A stretch of 64,000 bases of DNA from Bryum argenteum (taxonomy: Eukaryota > Streptophyta > Bryopsida > Bryales > Bryaceae). The stretch spans positions 4,165,601 through 4,229,600 of the forward strand of contig CM073322.1 of the NCBI GenBank assembly GCA_037043015.1, given 5' to 3'. Of this stretch, positions 37,704-49,240 are shown piece by piece; the first letter of the stretch is position 1, and every line of letters starts with the position of its first letter. The position numbers were made by a program, and so were the translations under genes. The notes beneath the pieces were generated by a model, which had not been told where the DNA came from, did not search any database, and was given only the letters and a program-made list of their open reading frames with translations.

Positions 37704-37925
37704 GTGTGATTGTTTTTGTGGAAATGTGCAATTAAAGGATGTCACTTCCCACCGACATGATGGATTGCATGAACCATTTGTAAAATATTTGAATGTATAT
37801 TTATAGAGTCCCTTTAGAGAAAAAAGCGCGCTTATCTTAACATGTAGTGCGAAGAAACAGTCTTGGATTAGATATTGAAGTTTGAGGAGGAAGAAGAATG
37901 AAAGCCCTTTTGCAATTTTGAAAAA

Positions 37926-38330
37926 GTGAGGGCCAACTGCAATTTGAGGGCGAGATACAAATCAGATGTGATATCTGATAAGTCCCAAACTAGTTATATT
38001 TTTATGAAGAACAATGCGCCCATATCTTGGAAGTCCGTAAAATTGACAATCCAGGCAACATCTATGAAGACAACGTTGCTTGTGTTTCTCAAATGGGTAC
38101 AGGCTTTTATCAAGGTTGATTGTACAAAGCACATCGATCCGTAGATATTTAGCCTTTCCCAAGATTTGGTGCGTGACAAGTAGATGAGCATCATGAAGGT
38201 TGCCTTAAACAACAACATTGCGGGCATGCTTACGAAGGCTCTTCCTGCACACTCGCATCGCCGACTCACTCACATGGCACGAATGCAACTTTTACATGAA
38301 ATTCAAAACTTAGAAAGCTAGTCCAGTCTT
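37926..38330 (+). pseudogene. Copia-type retrotransposon pol remnant (RNase H end)
   Basis: A frame from 37926 reads KSQTSYIFMKNNAPISWKS, then VKLTIQATS, then DCTKHIDP, which is the Ty1/Copia RNase H pattern. Past stops and shifts it continues at about 38200 as IAGMLTKALPAHSHRRL, the usual end of the Copia polyprotein. Frame breaks and a changed catalytic region show that it is dead. Confidence 0.75.
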
Positions 38331-38459
38331 TTCTTGATTTTGCTATTCCTGTTTTTTCACAACAAAGTCAAGTTTTTAACGAGAGACGAGTTTTTATTGA
38401 GAGACGAGCTCATAACCGTAGTTTGTACATATCTTTTGTTTGTTGTAAATACCGAACTT

Positions 38460-38560
38460 CGTATTACTCGAGGAGTGTTGTAGAAACATAGAATACTCGC
38501 ACTATGAAGTCCCGGGTGATTAAGCCCCAAGCATCCTTACTTAGAGGTTTATATCTAGGC
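38460..38560 (+). repeat. Start of a Copia 3' LTR
   Basis: A purine tract CGAGGAG ends at 38474 and is followed by TGTTGTAGAAACATAG. This is the expected polypurine tract and LTR start downstream of the pol remnant at 37926-38330. The LTR end cannot be placed and may be interrupted by the MITE-like element. Confidence 0.5.
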
Positions 38561-38564
38561 ACTA

Positions 38565-38970
38565 AGAGCATTCCCACCCATCCTGAATAATGGATGAACT
38601 GAACTTATATTGTGAGTGGTGGCCCTCAAAAGTGCCCCACCCATCCTGCAAAACGGATAAACTCAACTTGTTTTGGGGTTAGAAGTTGAGGTCGACTTGC
38701 AAATTGGGGTCATTTTGAGGGGCGGAGCTCCAACCCCAAAACAAAAAAGGAGCCCACTAAAGGACAAAAGACAAACAAAGGACAAACTCCATATTCTTCT
38801 TCAATTTCCAAGGTGCCAATGAGATTCATCTTGCTTTTGTTTTTTCCTTGTTTTATCACCATGTATACAAGTCATGGGTGGGGCACCCTGCTTGCAAACC
38901 AACTCAACTCAAGTTATTGTGAGGATGATCCACCCTCCCTTTTCAGGGATGGGCAGTGATGCCCTTAAGT
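38565..38970. mobile_element. MITE-like element, about 400 bp
   Basis: The left end GAGCATTCCCACCCATCC and the right end, reverse complemented GGGCATCACTGCCCATCC, are imperfect inverted repeats like those of PIF/Harbinger MITEs. The flanks are TAA on the left and TTA on the right, not an exact direct duplication. No protein is encoded. Confidence 0.5.
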
Positions 38971-39029
38971 CATGAGACTATACCCACTAAATACCGGGGA
39001 GTTTTTCGACCAGACTTGACTGATCTGAC

Positions 39030-39121
39030 GGGCCGCCCACGTTCGTTACCTTCGCATTGAGCTCGCCCAGCTATGTCGCCCACGTTCCTTACCTTCACAT
39101 CAAGCTCGCCCAGCTATGGAG
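39030..39121. repeat. Two-copy tandem repeat of about 43 bp
   Basis: CGCCCACGTTCGTTACCTTC and CGCCCACGTTCCTTACCTTC each lead into AGCTCGCCCAGCTATG. No gene is visible. Confidence 0.75.
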
Positions 39122-40240
39122 CTATGGGTTTTAGACGGTGCTATGGACACCATTGGCTGTGGGACACTAGTTACACCCAGCAGTGTAGTTTGCAAACTTT
39201 GACGTCGCCAGTACGAACATACCTTCAGGCACTCGCCATCATGTTCAGGTTCTGGAGCTTGCCATGTTCAAGGTCGTGTACTGCAGGAACTGGTCTCAAT
39301 TTCTCTTCTGCTTAAGTTTATTCCGAATTGCAATCGTGTAGGTCAGAGTTTGTGCAAAGAGGAAGAGTCGTATACTGGCCATGAGATCAGAGGGTGTTGT
39401 ACTATCTACGAAACATGGACATAGGTTGTGGAACCTTTTTGGATGAATCACAATACATTCGGCTATGTAGTGAAGTTGCGATATTCAGGACCGAATTACC
39501 AAGTGTTGATTCCAAAATGAGGACTAGGACAATGTAAGAATAGTAGATCTTGAGGTAATTGTAAAATCAACCCAACTTTGCACCCATGATGCCACCTGGT
39601 TGCCATACAGAACTCCAGTGAAAAGCCACAAACATAACATTGAGGAACTTCATGTACACGTTGACATGTTTTAGTTTGCCGGAAAAGTCATAAAGAACTC
39701 AACTCGCCACTCTCTCCGTAGACAATTCACATGAGTTTTCTCTTATGACTCAACTTTCTTCTGAGCAAACAATGTATTCATCAACTGAGTAGGTAAAACA
39801 TAAACCAAAGCATACATTCTTGTGCAAAATCAATGTATTCATCATTTGAAAAAGTACAACAGGAACCGAAGCATGACCTGTTTGACGAGATAATCTTTAG
39901 GTCTTTCTGTGCATATCAACAAACACATTACAACAGCGTGAGCTGCTAACCGGGTGTTGGTGAGGCCCTGTAAAGTCGGCAGCTTTCCTGAGCCAATGCC
40001 GTCTTCTGTGCTCATGAAATTGGGTCCCCTTGCTTGCGGGCCTATCTTATGCCCCTCCTCTTCTGCATCTGTTAAGCCCTTCCGTCTTCTTTTCCAGTCT
40101 GCTTGGAGGAAGGCAGGGCAACAGGAGAGATCGAATAGCAAAAACCTAATTTTTTGACAAATTGCAACCATTTTTGAACTTCTCCCGCATGCAGCAATCC
40201 ACAGAGATGCTCAACTACTTCTGCAAGTGAATGATGCTAG
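39122..40240. other. Intergenic; 3' flank of the zinc-knuckle gene
   Basis: No gene seen. The 3' UTR of the minus-strand zinc-knuckle gene probably occupies part of 39840-40240. A repeated ACAATGTATTCATCA word (39770 and 39829) is the only local repeat. Confidence 0.4.
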
Positions 40241-41167
40241 TCACTTCCTTGGACGTTCCTCATCGCTGCTACTTGAAGAAGGTGAGTGATGGCGCCTCTT
40301 TCTGGTCCTGGAACGGCCCTTCTTCCTCCCCTTCCGATCATCCTCACTGCTCTCACTGTCAGAATCGCTCTCCGAATGTTTCCCCTTCTTAGACCGATTT
40401 CTCCCCTTCTTCTTCGGTCGATCATCCTCACTAGTATCAACGTCCCTCTTCTTTCGATCATCCTCACTAGTATCAACATCCCTCTTATCATCGCTCTTCC
40501 TCCCATTCTTCTTTCGACTATTCCGATTATCATCCTCACTGGTGTCATCATCCCTCTTCCTTCTGGTTTTCTTCCTCTTCCTCCGATCATGCTCATGATC
40601 ACTGCTATCACTCGAAGTATCGCTCGCGTCAGAAGAGCTGTCGCTGGGCTCACTGCTGCTCTCCTTCCGCTTCGACGACTTTCGATGCTTCTTGCGCACT
40701 TCTTTACTTGCCGCGTCTCGCAACGCATCCCGCTGCAACGCCCGCGGGTCAATTAGAAGCTCCTCGGCTTCCATGAGCTTAGGGCGCAACTTAGGGTTCG
40801 AGAGCTGCTGAGTCCGGGTCGGGCGCGAGATGTAAACCCGCTCGTTCTTGCACTCGTACGTCCAGTGGCCCATGCGGAAACACTTCTGGCACTGCTGCGA
40901 TCCTCCGAGCTTGGCGTCTTTTCGGACGCCTAATTTCACCGCTTTCTCTGTACTCATGAGATACATTTGGCGCTTGGCTTCCTTGCGCTCCTGCCATCGC
41001 GATGGTCCTTCCTCCTTCTGCCCGTAAGCGTTCACGTTGCGAGCCGCGGCTGCTGCGGCCCTCTCCGCTTGTGTTCGGCTCAATCCCTTGGCTGCCGTGA
41101 GCGCTGCGGCCTTAATCCTGTCTGCCGCTGCTGCGGCCGCATCAGTCTTCTCCTTCTTCGACGACAT
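40241..41167 (-). CDS. ZCCHC10: CCHC zinc-knuckle protein (ZCCHC10-like) with charged SR-like tail, 308 aa
   Basis: Single-exon CDS from the ATG at 41167 (MSSKKEK) to the stop at 40241. Residues 14-75 form a conserved Ala-rich helix region ([20 protein letters not shown]) then [20 protein letters not shown]. The zinc knuckle is at 93-106, [14 protein letters not shown] (CX2CX4HX4C), followed by [16 protein letters not shown]. From about 165 the protein is Lys/Arg and Ser/Asp/Glu-rich with repeated DTSEDD units, like SR-type or chromatin-associated proteins. Such knuckles bind RNA or single-stranded DNA; a nuclear RNA role is inferred from the family and tail, not shown. Earlier in-frame codons reach 41272 without an ATG, so I chose MSSKKEK. 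A likely intron lies in the 5' leader. Confidence 0.9.
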   Translation of the reverse strand: MSSKKEKTDAAAAAADRIKAAALTAAKGLSRTQAERAAAAAARNVNAYGQKEEGPSRWQERKEAKRQMYLMSTEKAVKLGVRKDAKLGGSQQCQKCFRMGHWTYECKNERVYISRPTRTQQLSNPKLRPKLMEAEELLIDPRALQRDALRDAASKEVRKKHRKSSKRKESSSEPSDSSSDASDTSSDSSDHEHDRRKRKKTRRKRDDDTSEDDNRNSRKKNGRKSDDKRDVDTSEDDRKKRDVDTSEDDRPKKKGRNRSKKGKHSESDSDSESSEDDRKGRKKGRSRTRKRRHHSPSSSSSDEERPRK

Positions 41168-41221
41168 CGCTGGAGCTCCCCTTCCCTGCTCTTCAGCTTG
41201 AGCCCTAATGCTACTACAACC

Positions 41222-41301
41222 CTGCAGTTCTCGAAAGACAAGAACAAGTCCAGTCCTCCTCCGAATCGACAAATCCGTTCAAACACTCGCAAGGAACTCA
41301 C
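41222..41301 (-). other. Probable 5'-UTR intron of the zinc-knuckle gene
   Basis: On the minus strand CTGAG|GTGAGT at 41301 and CTGCAG at 41222 make a good donor and acceptor about 55 bases before the ATG. The 80-base size is small but normal for plants. Confidence 0.5.
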
Positions 41302-41302
41302 C

Positions 41303-42884
41303 TCAGGGGTAGGCTACCTTACCCGAGGAGCTCACCGCAGTCAAGCCCAGATTTTTATATGTTAGGGCAGGAAAAGCAAAAAGTGAAACGATGAGCTACT
41401 TTATCATATGAAAGTTCTGCACTGTTCACAACTTCCCTGAGACGCGGACAGGACATCCCCAAGCTGGGACTTAGGGTGATTCACACTATGCCCAGGAGTC
41501 CATAGGTCAAGGAAATCCAATGATCTTAGGGCCTTACCACAGGGGAGGGGGAGGAAGTTTCACAACTTCCTCCAACGTGGCACTTTGCCTTTAAAAAAAT
41601 TTCTTTTCCTTGATTTTCTTCTTACAATGTGGACTTCCAACCCACTTCCACGCACTAGTGCCCGGTAGTGGAGTGGTAGCATTTATTGTGCCAAGTCATT
41701 GCCATGTAGATCCCAAAGCAACATCCAAAGCCAATTCCAAAGCTACAAAGTTGTTCCATGTCATTCTTGCCACTCTCCCTACTTCCTCTCATGTGGCAAC
41801 CACTTGCTAATTTGAACCAACGCTATTCATCCAACTCACTGCCTTTCCTCTTGTGTGGTTTGCCCCTTATTGGTGGGTTGAGAGCACATTGAAGCTCAAA
41901 GTTCAAAGGTGAAAGGTGCCCAGAGTGCCTACATGGCAGCACTTTTTGACATATATGGCGCCGAGAGTTTGGCCTCTCAATCAACAATTTGGGTCACACA
42001 AAAATGGAAACCCAAACTTTGGTTGAGAGGCCAAACAATTTTTCAATAAAGTACTGAGCAATAATAATTTTTAATTGACTTCTCTCTCCACCTGTCACCC
42101 GAGAATGAGAGGAGTGTGGCCGAAGACCTCTCGAGTGTGGCCGAAGACCTCCATAGTGTGAATAAGCCCTTACTGTACCACGCCGGCCACTAGTAGGAAT
42201 TGGTACAATAATGAATAGGGACCATTTGGATAGTCATGTGGACGTCCATAATCACGTCCTTAGGTCAATAACTGATTTGTGAAAGAATAGTTCAAGATTG
42301 GAGGGAAAACAATGAATTACTTGCATGTCATAATACAATTGATGATTCATCTTCAATTATAAAATCGTGATGATAAAGGTAGGTTGAGAAGAAAAGGAAA
42401 ATAGCTCTACTACTATGCTACCATAAAACTTGCCTTGTAAATTTCATGTAAACTACAACTTAAGTCACTTACAATTTGAGTAAGCATTTAGGCAAAAAAT
42501 TAGTACAAGAAAACTTGAAAACAAAATTAACTTTTTCCACCCACATTTCTCACTCACAGAGGGTTTGAAAACCTCCAAGGCAAAATGCAACTCTCATATG
42601 TCTTCTCAAAAATTCGCTTAAAATTAAAAACATCAAAACACGTATTCTTTATCCTCCAAAAAGCTAGATTAGCCTATATCTGGTACAATGAAAAGCTGAA
42701 AACACTTCATACTTATTTGACAAATTTGAGCACAACTCCGGGCAAAGTATAGAAGACATGTCACACAGAGAAAGCATCCCTCATTTCCTGAAGCAGATAA
42801 CACAATTTTAACGTTAACTCTTTAATACAAGTGTTGAATCACACTGTTACAAATCTCCATGTAGAATGAATGATTCCGTTAATA
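41303..42884. other. Intergenic between the zinc-knuckle gene and NAT-B
   Basis: Holds the zinc-knuckle promoter near 41303-41500, a hairpin at 41967-42036, a two-copy GAGTGTGGCCGAAGACCTC repeat at 42113-42155, and the presumed NAT-B 3' UTR before 42884. No gene seen. Confidence 0.4.
41967..42036. repeat. 70-bp hairpin
   Basis: GTTTGGCCTCTCAATCAA (from 41967) pairs with TTGGTTGAGAGGCCAAAC (ending 42036), and GGGT with ACCC at the loop side. The arms are about 27 bases with a few mismatches and a 15-base loop. It could be the end of a small foldback transposon or a short RNA hairpin. Confidence 0.6.
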
Positions 42885-45800
42885 CTACAAGCCCACCCAA
42901 TGGACCCACTGGAAGAATCTGCTGAGCCCGAATGGCAGCCCGTAATCTTTCACCACGGCGGGCTCATTACGAGCCGTCCTGCCGGTGCTCCACACATACA
43001 AGCCCCGCTCCTGCCGACTGCCTGGCACCGTATTGTCCAGCACAAATGCCACAACAAATGCTATCACCATGTGCAGCGAGAAGATGGTATTCAGTGCAAA
43101 GTTGGCCTGCCACAAGCCAAGATTGTCATCAGTCATCAGAAACTGGCCGGGAGCCACTCGCAACCGAGCAATATGGTCCTGAGCTATTTTCTTCTGATGC
43201 GTGGCGAACCAGTTTCCAGGGTAAGCTAGAGCGGTGCTTACATGTTTGGAGCTGGTGTGGAAGGGACCATTCGCAGCAATGGTGTAAGGTAGGAAATAGC
43301 TGGCCACCGTTGAGCTCGAAGCAGCAGCGTCTGAAGCAGCATACTGCTGGAAGTAGGACGGTACCGACAGTGCCAGTAAGAGCGACAAGGCCACTATCAA
43401 GACGTTCCGGGAGCTCCCAGTTTCGCTGTATCGCAGGTTGGATAGTCCCATGGCTGTCACCATTGTCCACATGAATACCAGAAGCGCTCCCACTATCACC
43501 TGCGGAATCGATGCTAGAAATCCTGATACCTTACCTGCACACTCACATCACATATTAACCACCTCCACAGGCTCCACTAGACTAGAGAGACCTGCATTCA
43601 GTCCACCAAGTCACGGACTGCTCCTGCAACTCGAGCCAAAGATTCGACGTTCAAAGACCATGTGCGTAACTAGTCGAAATCCTTATGAAATTACTCCTAC
43701 AGCCAAGTAACATGTCTGCCGAATCTATTTTAAGCGTCTCATTCAGAGGAAATCAGTGTCTGAGTTTGTTCGGTTGCCAGCAAAATCCTAAGCAAGTAAA
43801 TGGTAATCAGCCCGACTTGTTCATGGCGTTCGAGGAGCTTAGAAGTTCGCAAGATGTGCATGCGCAATCGAGAAAATCACAACAGAAGCTGTGAAATGGA
43901 TTAGTCTCTGAAATTGATTCAGTGGATGTGTGGAATAGTATTTGAGAAGGGGGTACGTGTACATACCAATGAGTGAAAGGAGCAGGAGGACGCAAGCGCC
44001 ATATTCGACGACGCGCCGACTGCCCATCTTGGTGGCGGCGATGGTGTGCACATTCTCGGCCAAGGTGGTGGCCGCTGAGCCTGTGCCCCAGAAGCCTGCT
44101 AAGATGCTCGTCAATCCTTCCAATCCTATGCTCCGACTCACTACTCCATGAGTCGGTGCTCGTGATGCCACAAGAAGTGATGTCGCATGGTATGTACCCA
44201 CCTGCAATCACCAAACGTTCAGGATTCTGCGAGTACTTCGAATTCATGGTCTACTTTACACAAGACTCTCGTATCCAATCTATACCTTAAAAGCCGTAAA
44301 TATTCGCTTCTCTAACTTCCAAAGCCTAAGTTCTATTGTATCGAGCAATTGATCATCGACTCCTAGTGATTGGACACTTAACTACTTACAGTTAGTTCCT
44401 AGTACACTGGTAGACAAACCACCAGGTGGAGTGCTTATCCTGATTTATGTCCAACTGGAAGTATCATCGCATGTAGAGTGCAAGTGCCAAATCTCATCCA
44501 TTCAGCTACTTTATCTTGCTATAGAATACATAATTTAGATGAGTTTCTCGTAACTTGGTCACTTTCTATTCTAGAATTTATCATCTTTCTTTCTTTTCAG
44601 CCTTGCCATTTTGCACTTTCAATGCATCCATCTGATATGTGCTGGACAAGCTCGGAAAGGTGGAGCAGGACTGACCGAGTCAACAGAAGCAATGAGCGAG
44701 GCCACCATCATGATCACCGCAGTTTGCCAATGGAATGTGGGGACGCCCCATTGGAATGGATACGGGAAGCGAAACCAAGCGGACGCCGAGAGTGCGTTGG
44801 AAACGTCGGTACGGCAGCTGAGCATGGTGGACATGTGCTCTTCACATTCTGGTGACAATGTGTTCCCTCTTTCACTCAAGCTGCATTCCTCGTAAGTGTA
44901 CACTTTCGACTCCGTTAACAGAAACGCAAACGCCCACGTCAATGCTAAAGCCAACGGCACCTGCAACATTATGTTCACACAATATGCTATGTCATTACAA
45001 GCTCATCTCAGTTTATAACATTAATGTAATTTTCATTCTATCTAGTCTCTATGGGACCATGGTTCGTGAATTGATGGTAAAGCAGTTGACTTAGGACAAC
45101 CCAAATATGTTGAGAATCTCGGAAGTCACTGCTGTACCATCAATTCACGAACCATGTTATGAGCGGAATCATGAAAGGCAGTAGTGTAAGCATAATAAAT
45201 CGACTTGGGATCTCTTCGGGAACTTGATTGTCTTGATCAGCATGTGCAGTGATTAACTTACCGCGTACACTTGAAAAATACGATGACGAAGAACAGTTAC
45301 TTTGCGCAGGTACTGCACACACAGAAAGGAGAAAAGAAAGGTCACATCATCATGTAGTGACCAGTACTACATAATTAAAAACAAATTTGCAACTTTGCAT
45401 GCGTGTCCTCCAGGGAACAAATTAAATTTGAAAGAAGGACATGCTCTCACTACTCAAAGGTGCTACCTACACAGATGATGTTTCTCGGTCATTTAGGCAT
45501 TGAATTAGAATCTAAACACCGTTCGTATGTGCTAGTGATGAGAGTGGTTGAAAGTATCAATCACATAGTCTTGAGAGTGGTTGAAACTATCATCATGCCT
45601 TCACAACTCAAATCAATGCCAGGTACATTGCTTGAGTTCGGTAAATCAAAGGAATCGAAACGTCAACAAGTTCGAGAACATAATAGTATAAGACCAGGTT
45701 TCTAGGATTTATTCCCTTCTAGTGAGTACAGACTTGTAGTGCTGAATACAAGTTCCTGTAAAATCAGAACAGATTCGCAACAATTGCAAAACGGTTCTGA

Positions 45801-47592
45801 TATTATTATTAGTGAATCAGTAAACGAAATTATTTCTTTGGCACCGCCCATAACTGAATCTGCCATATTATATACTTGGAGGACTGAAATGGTTGTAAGG
45901 AACGTGGACGAAAATGGTGGCAAGGATGAGAATAGCTCACCAACTCACCAGAGCAAAGAGCACCAGTAACACAATCTGCGGAATACCAATCTCCACGCAC
46001 TTGCCAACCACCGGAAAGCCGTACGCATAGAACGCCAGCCCCACCGCTGCCATTGTTGGCGCCACCACCACTGGATTGATAGCCCTGCACTTAACACAAA
46101 ACCATTCTATCATTCACTTTCATAGCCACTCAAACAGTGATTCCCTTCTGATACAACAAATCAGTAGTGTACAGTACCTGACAAGCAGTGCCATGGCTCC
46201 ACTGTATCCCAGAAAGGCTTGGAACGCAGACCCAATAATGATAGCACCTTGCAGCTCCCTCATAGTCGCCTTAAACCTCTGTCACAAAAAGCTCTAGGAA
46301 TAAGAGAGAGTCTCACTTTTGAATGAGAAATTGATCATTCAGAAGCTAGAGATAAGTGAGTACATACGTCTTTGGAGAGGTTGGCGAAGTCGGGGGAGAA
46401 AGTGATGGCGAGTGCGGGGGCGAGGTAGACGAACGATGCTCCTTGAATCAATGGCAACCTTGACCCGAACCATGTGTGCAGGAGTGTGGAAAGCCCTGTT
46501 ACCATTAGCATGCTTGACACCACTTTAGCCGTGTCCTCCTGCCAACAGTAACAATACAGTCACTTAATCCCACATTCTTCTCAACAAACTTGACTTCTTA
46601 ATAATACTGATAAGCATGAGTAAGTATGTGGGAAATACTCACAGGCGTGCCTCCCATGGCCGGTACCAGAATGAGGGGAACCAGAATGAGCGATCCAGCG
46701 ATGGAAAGGTAATGTTGAATGCCATACAGTATCATTGGAACTGCACACGCCCAGTCTCACCGGGTTTACGTTAGTTGCTCATTGCAGTTCCAGGAGCTAC
46801 AAATAAGTGATTTTGCAGAGTGATGTATACAAAGAGATAGTAAAACGTTAGTCATCAGGTACCTCATGTCTATATTGGTCTTAGATTTTATTGAGTGAAT
46901 GTCGGTACATGGTGGCCATGTTCATATACTTCAGCGATAAATAGATTCAATCGCTAGATTCCCATCAAGATAGCGAGCTAGCAAAAACAGGAAGGAGAGT
47001 GGATTTCTACCCACTGTAAACTAGAAGCAATGTTGATACCTCACCAAGTTTCTGAAACTTTCGCAATCAATGCAGCTCTGATCCAACAGACCGACACTAA
47101 ACAATCCTCCTTCCTTTGCAAACAGTAACATGATAACATCTGACAGCAATAAATAAATGCATAATATATATAACAAAAGTGGCAATTTCACAGGCGGTGA
47201 ACAAATGCAGTTGCACCGACACTGACAATGCATTGACACAAACGGTGGTGAGAAGGGAAAGAAGTGGTACCGAGGCCAGGCGATTCCCGAAGCTCATATT
47301 TCATATGCGAGTCGTGAGACAGCACCATGTGATCATCGGGCGACATCGCTCCAGCCTCGTCCGGATCCTTGAACAGTCGAAGCGGTTGGATGCGGAGCTG
47401 CCCGCTGTTGTTCCTGCTCCCACTCTCGGACCCGGCCGGAGCCTCAACATCGCCAGCAGCTCTTGCTGCAGGTGCAGGCGCCTTAGAGACCGAAGGCTTG
47501 TTGGAGACGTGCTTCCCATCCTCATTGAAATTGAGCTCAATGTCACTGCCGTTGCTGCCTCTGAAGCCCGTGCGCCGCGCCCAAGACCCCAT
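42885..47592 (-). CDS. NAT12-like: Nucleobase-ascorbate transporter, NAT11/NAT12-like (NAT-B), 10 exons, 637 aa
   Basis: Exons: 47592-47271, 46740-46643, 46538-46368, 46278-46178, 46084-45949, 45312-45262, 44960-44676, 44201-43967, 43534-43242 and 43106-42885; frame is kept throughout to TAG. It is a plant NAT-family membrane carrier and the paralogue of NAT-A with the same exon number and phases. The N-terminus is shorter (107 residues, starting MGSWARRTGFRG). Motifs include YGIQHYLSI, FGSRLPLIQG, FRFPYPFQWG, LAENVHTIAATKMGSRR (the family usually has LTENVHTIAVTK) and DNTVPGSRQERGLYVWS. The last intron (43241-43107) is 135 bases, has no in-frame stop and begins and ends on codon boundaries, so retained transcripts would encode 45 extra residues. 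I treat it as an intron because both sites are good and NAT-A has a stop in the homologous intron. Confidence 0.92.
45058..45156. ncRNA. Candidate miRNA-like hairpin inside intron 6 of NAT-B
   Basis: The arm 45058-45079 (CATGGTTCGTGAATTGATGG and two more bases) is perfectly complementary to 45135-45156. The stem continues through one mismatch, five pairs, a bulge and five pairs, giving about 33 base pairs and a 32-base loop (45092-45123). That is the geometry of a plant miRNA precursor or a small foldback MITE. NAT-A lacks it in the matching intron. No known miRNA was recognised and either strand could be transcribed; in NAT-B sense it would be intronic. Confidence 0.4.
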
Positions 47593-49240
47593 CACTCAAG
47601 CCGGCGATTCCCTAACTCCGGGTCTGCTTGCTTGCATGCTAATCGATCCTGCTACCCCATCTCGCCATCGATACCCCAACAGTCCTCCTGCGATGGGTAC
47701 ATGATTATGAGATGGCAGATTCCACCCACCTCGATTTGAAAGCTCTACCTCGATCACCTGCGCGATCGATCCACTGATTACATGATTCACCAACTACACT
47801 GGAAACTCGATGGCCATCCGAAAATTGTCTGTCTTACTAGCGCCAATCATGCACGACGGGGAAGTCACTCCGGCAGTCCACGCACAAAATCTCCTGCAAT
47901 AAGTGCGAGGGCACCTCGAGTATCATAAAGTGGGGCAGTATAATGCGCATGGTGATGGCTCAATATCCCATTTCTATATATTATTGCACGTAGGCGTAGT
48001 GAAGTACTACTGAAGAATCTCAAGCATCGGCATCTGTACTTACAGATCTGCATGTATGAAGTGCAAGTTATTTAAGAAAGAAAAGTGGGAGTGAGTGGCC
48101 ATAGCCCACATCGACCCTTTCTCACTCATTCCATCCATGCTTCAATTATTGGTTGGAGACTTTCCATCCCTGCATGCCAGAGATCCTGGATGCTCGCTTG
48201 TTCCCTATCACTTTCAAGTGCGAACTCTAGATATATCAATCTATCTACACGTAACTTAAACTTCTTATTTGGATGCGAATGAAAGTTGCAGAGAAAAACA
48301 CAAGACGGGCATTTTAACAGTTCTGGATAAAGGCAGAACGAATGTAATTTTCATTCATCATCCTGAAGAAACCATACATCATGTTACGGAATGTGTCAGA
48401 GCAAATGAACTTTTTGGTGCAATGTCCATTTCGTTCCTCTAACAATTACGACTTTTGAGTTGAAATTGAGAGGTGCTTGACTTCGTGTGTAAGGTGATGT
48501 AGATCGTGTGAGCTTGCCACCAACAGATTACCAAGTGCTGTAACTCATCCAAGAAAGGATCATTGAGTTTCTTCTGTGGCTTGGCAGTGAAGTAACTTAC
48601 TGTGGGAAAGGGCGACAATAATATGTCATTGGAAAGAGTGTAATATTTACATTGTGTCAGTTTAACTGGATACGTCGAGTATTGAAGATATGATATCGTC
48701 CTGATTAATTGCGCAACATCACTCATGAGCTGCTTCGAGAACTGGGACAAGTGGGGAGCAGTACCTTAGAGCAAATAAGATTACGTGTCTGTCAGCTGCC
48801 GAGGCCACAGAATGAGACACTTTCAAAGTCAATTCAAAAGAAAGGTCAGTTTCTTAGTTGAAATTTCTAGATTCTACCCTTTTGTACAAAGGTAGACATG
48901 ACTTCAATCAACCAAGAATTGACCCTGCACTGTAAACTACCATCACATGTTTCATGGTGTGTCAGAACCCTTGGAGTAAAGAAACTTGGGAGACTGAAGC
49001 TCAAAGAGATATTACCTCACAAATACCACCGGAAGTGAGTTTATTAACAAAATAGTATTAATCAGGACCCCAGATTAGGAAGGGTACAAAATTCCATATC
49101 ACTGCTATGCCCTGGTAGAATCAACCATTTAAACCTCGCGCTCCATACAACATTCGATTATGGTACCCAGGAAACTGTACACACTAATACCGCAGGCTTC
49201 AAAGGCCTTATTGTGCTTACAAAAACGTCAGAGAAGTTGG
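47593..49240. other. Intergenic; NAT-B promoter and AAMP 3' flank
   Basis: 47593-48100 should hold the NAT-B leader and promoter. 48800-49240 should hold the AAMP 3' UTR. The open frame at 48439-48750 on the minus strand has no recognisable domain. No other gene seen. Confidence 0.4.

Noticed and set aside
40286..40756. A 156-codon plus-strand frame and a 171-codon minus-strand frame (40237-40752).
   Set aside because: Both are out-of-frame shadows of the charged repeats of the zinc-knuckle gene.
42932..43474. A 180-codon plus-strand frame.
   Set aside because: It is antisense to NAT-B exons 9 and 10.
47179..47739. A 186-codon plus-strand frame.
   Set aside because: It is antisense to NAT-B exon 1, and the NAT-B reading matches a known family.
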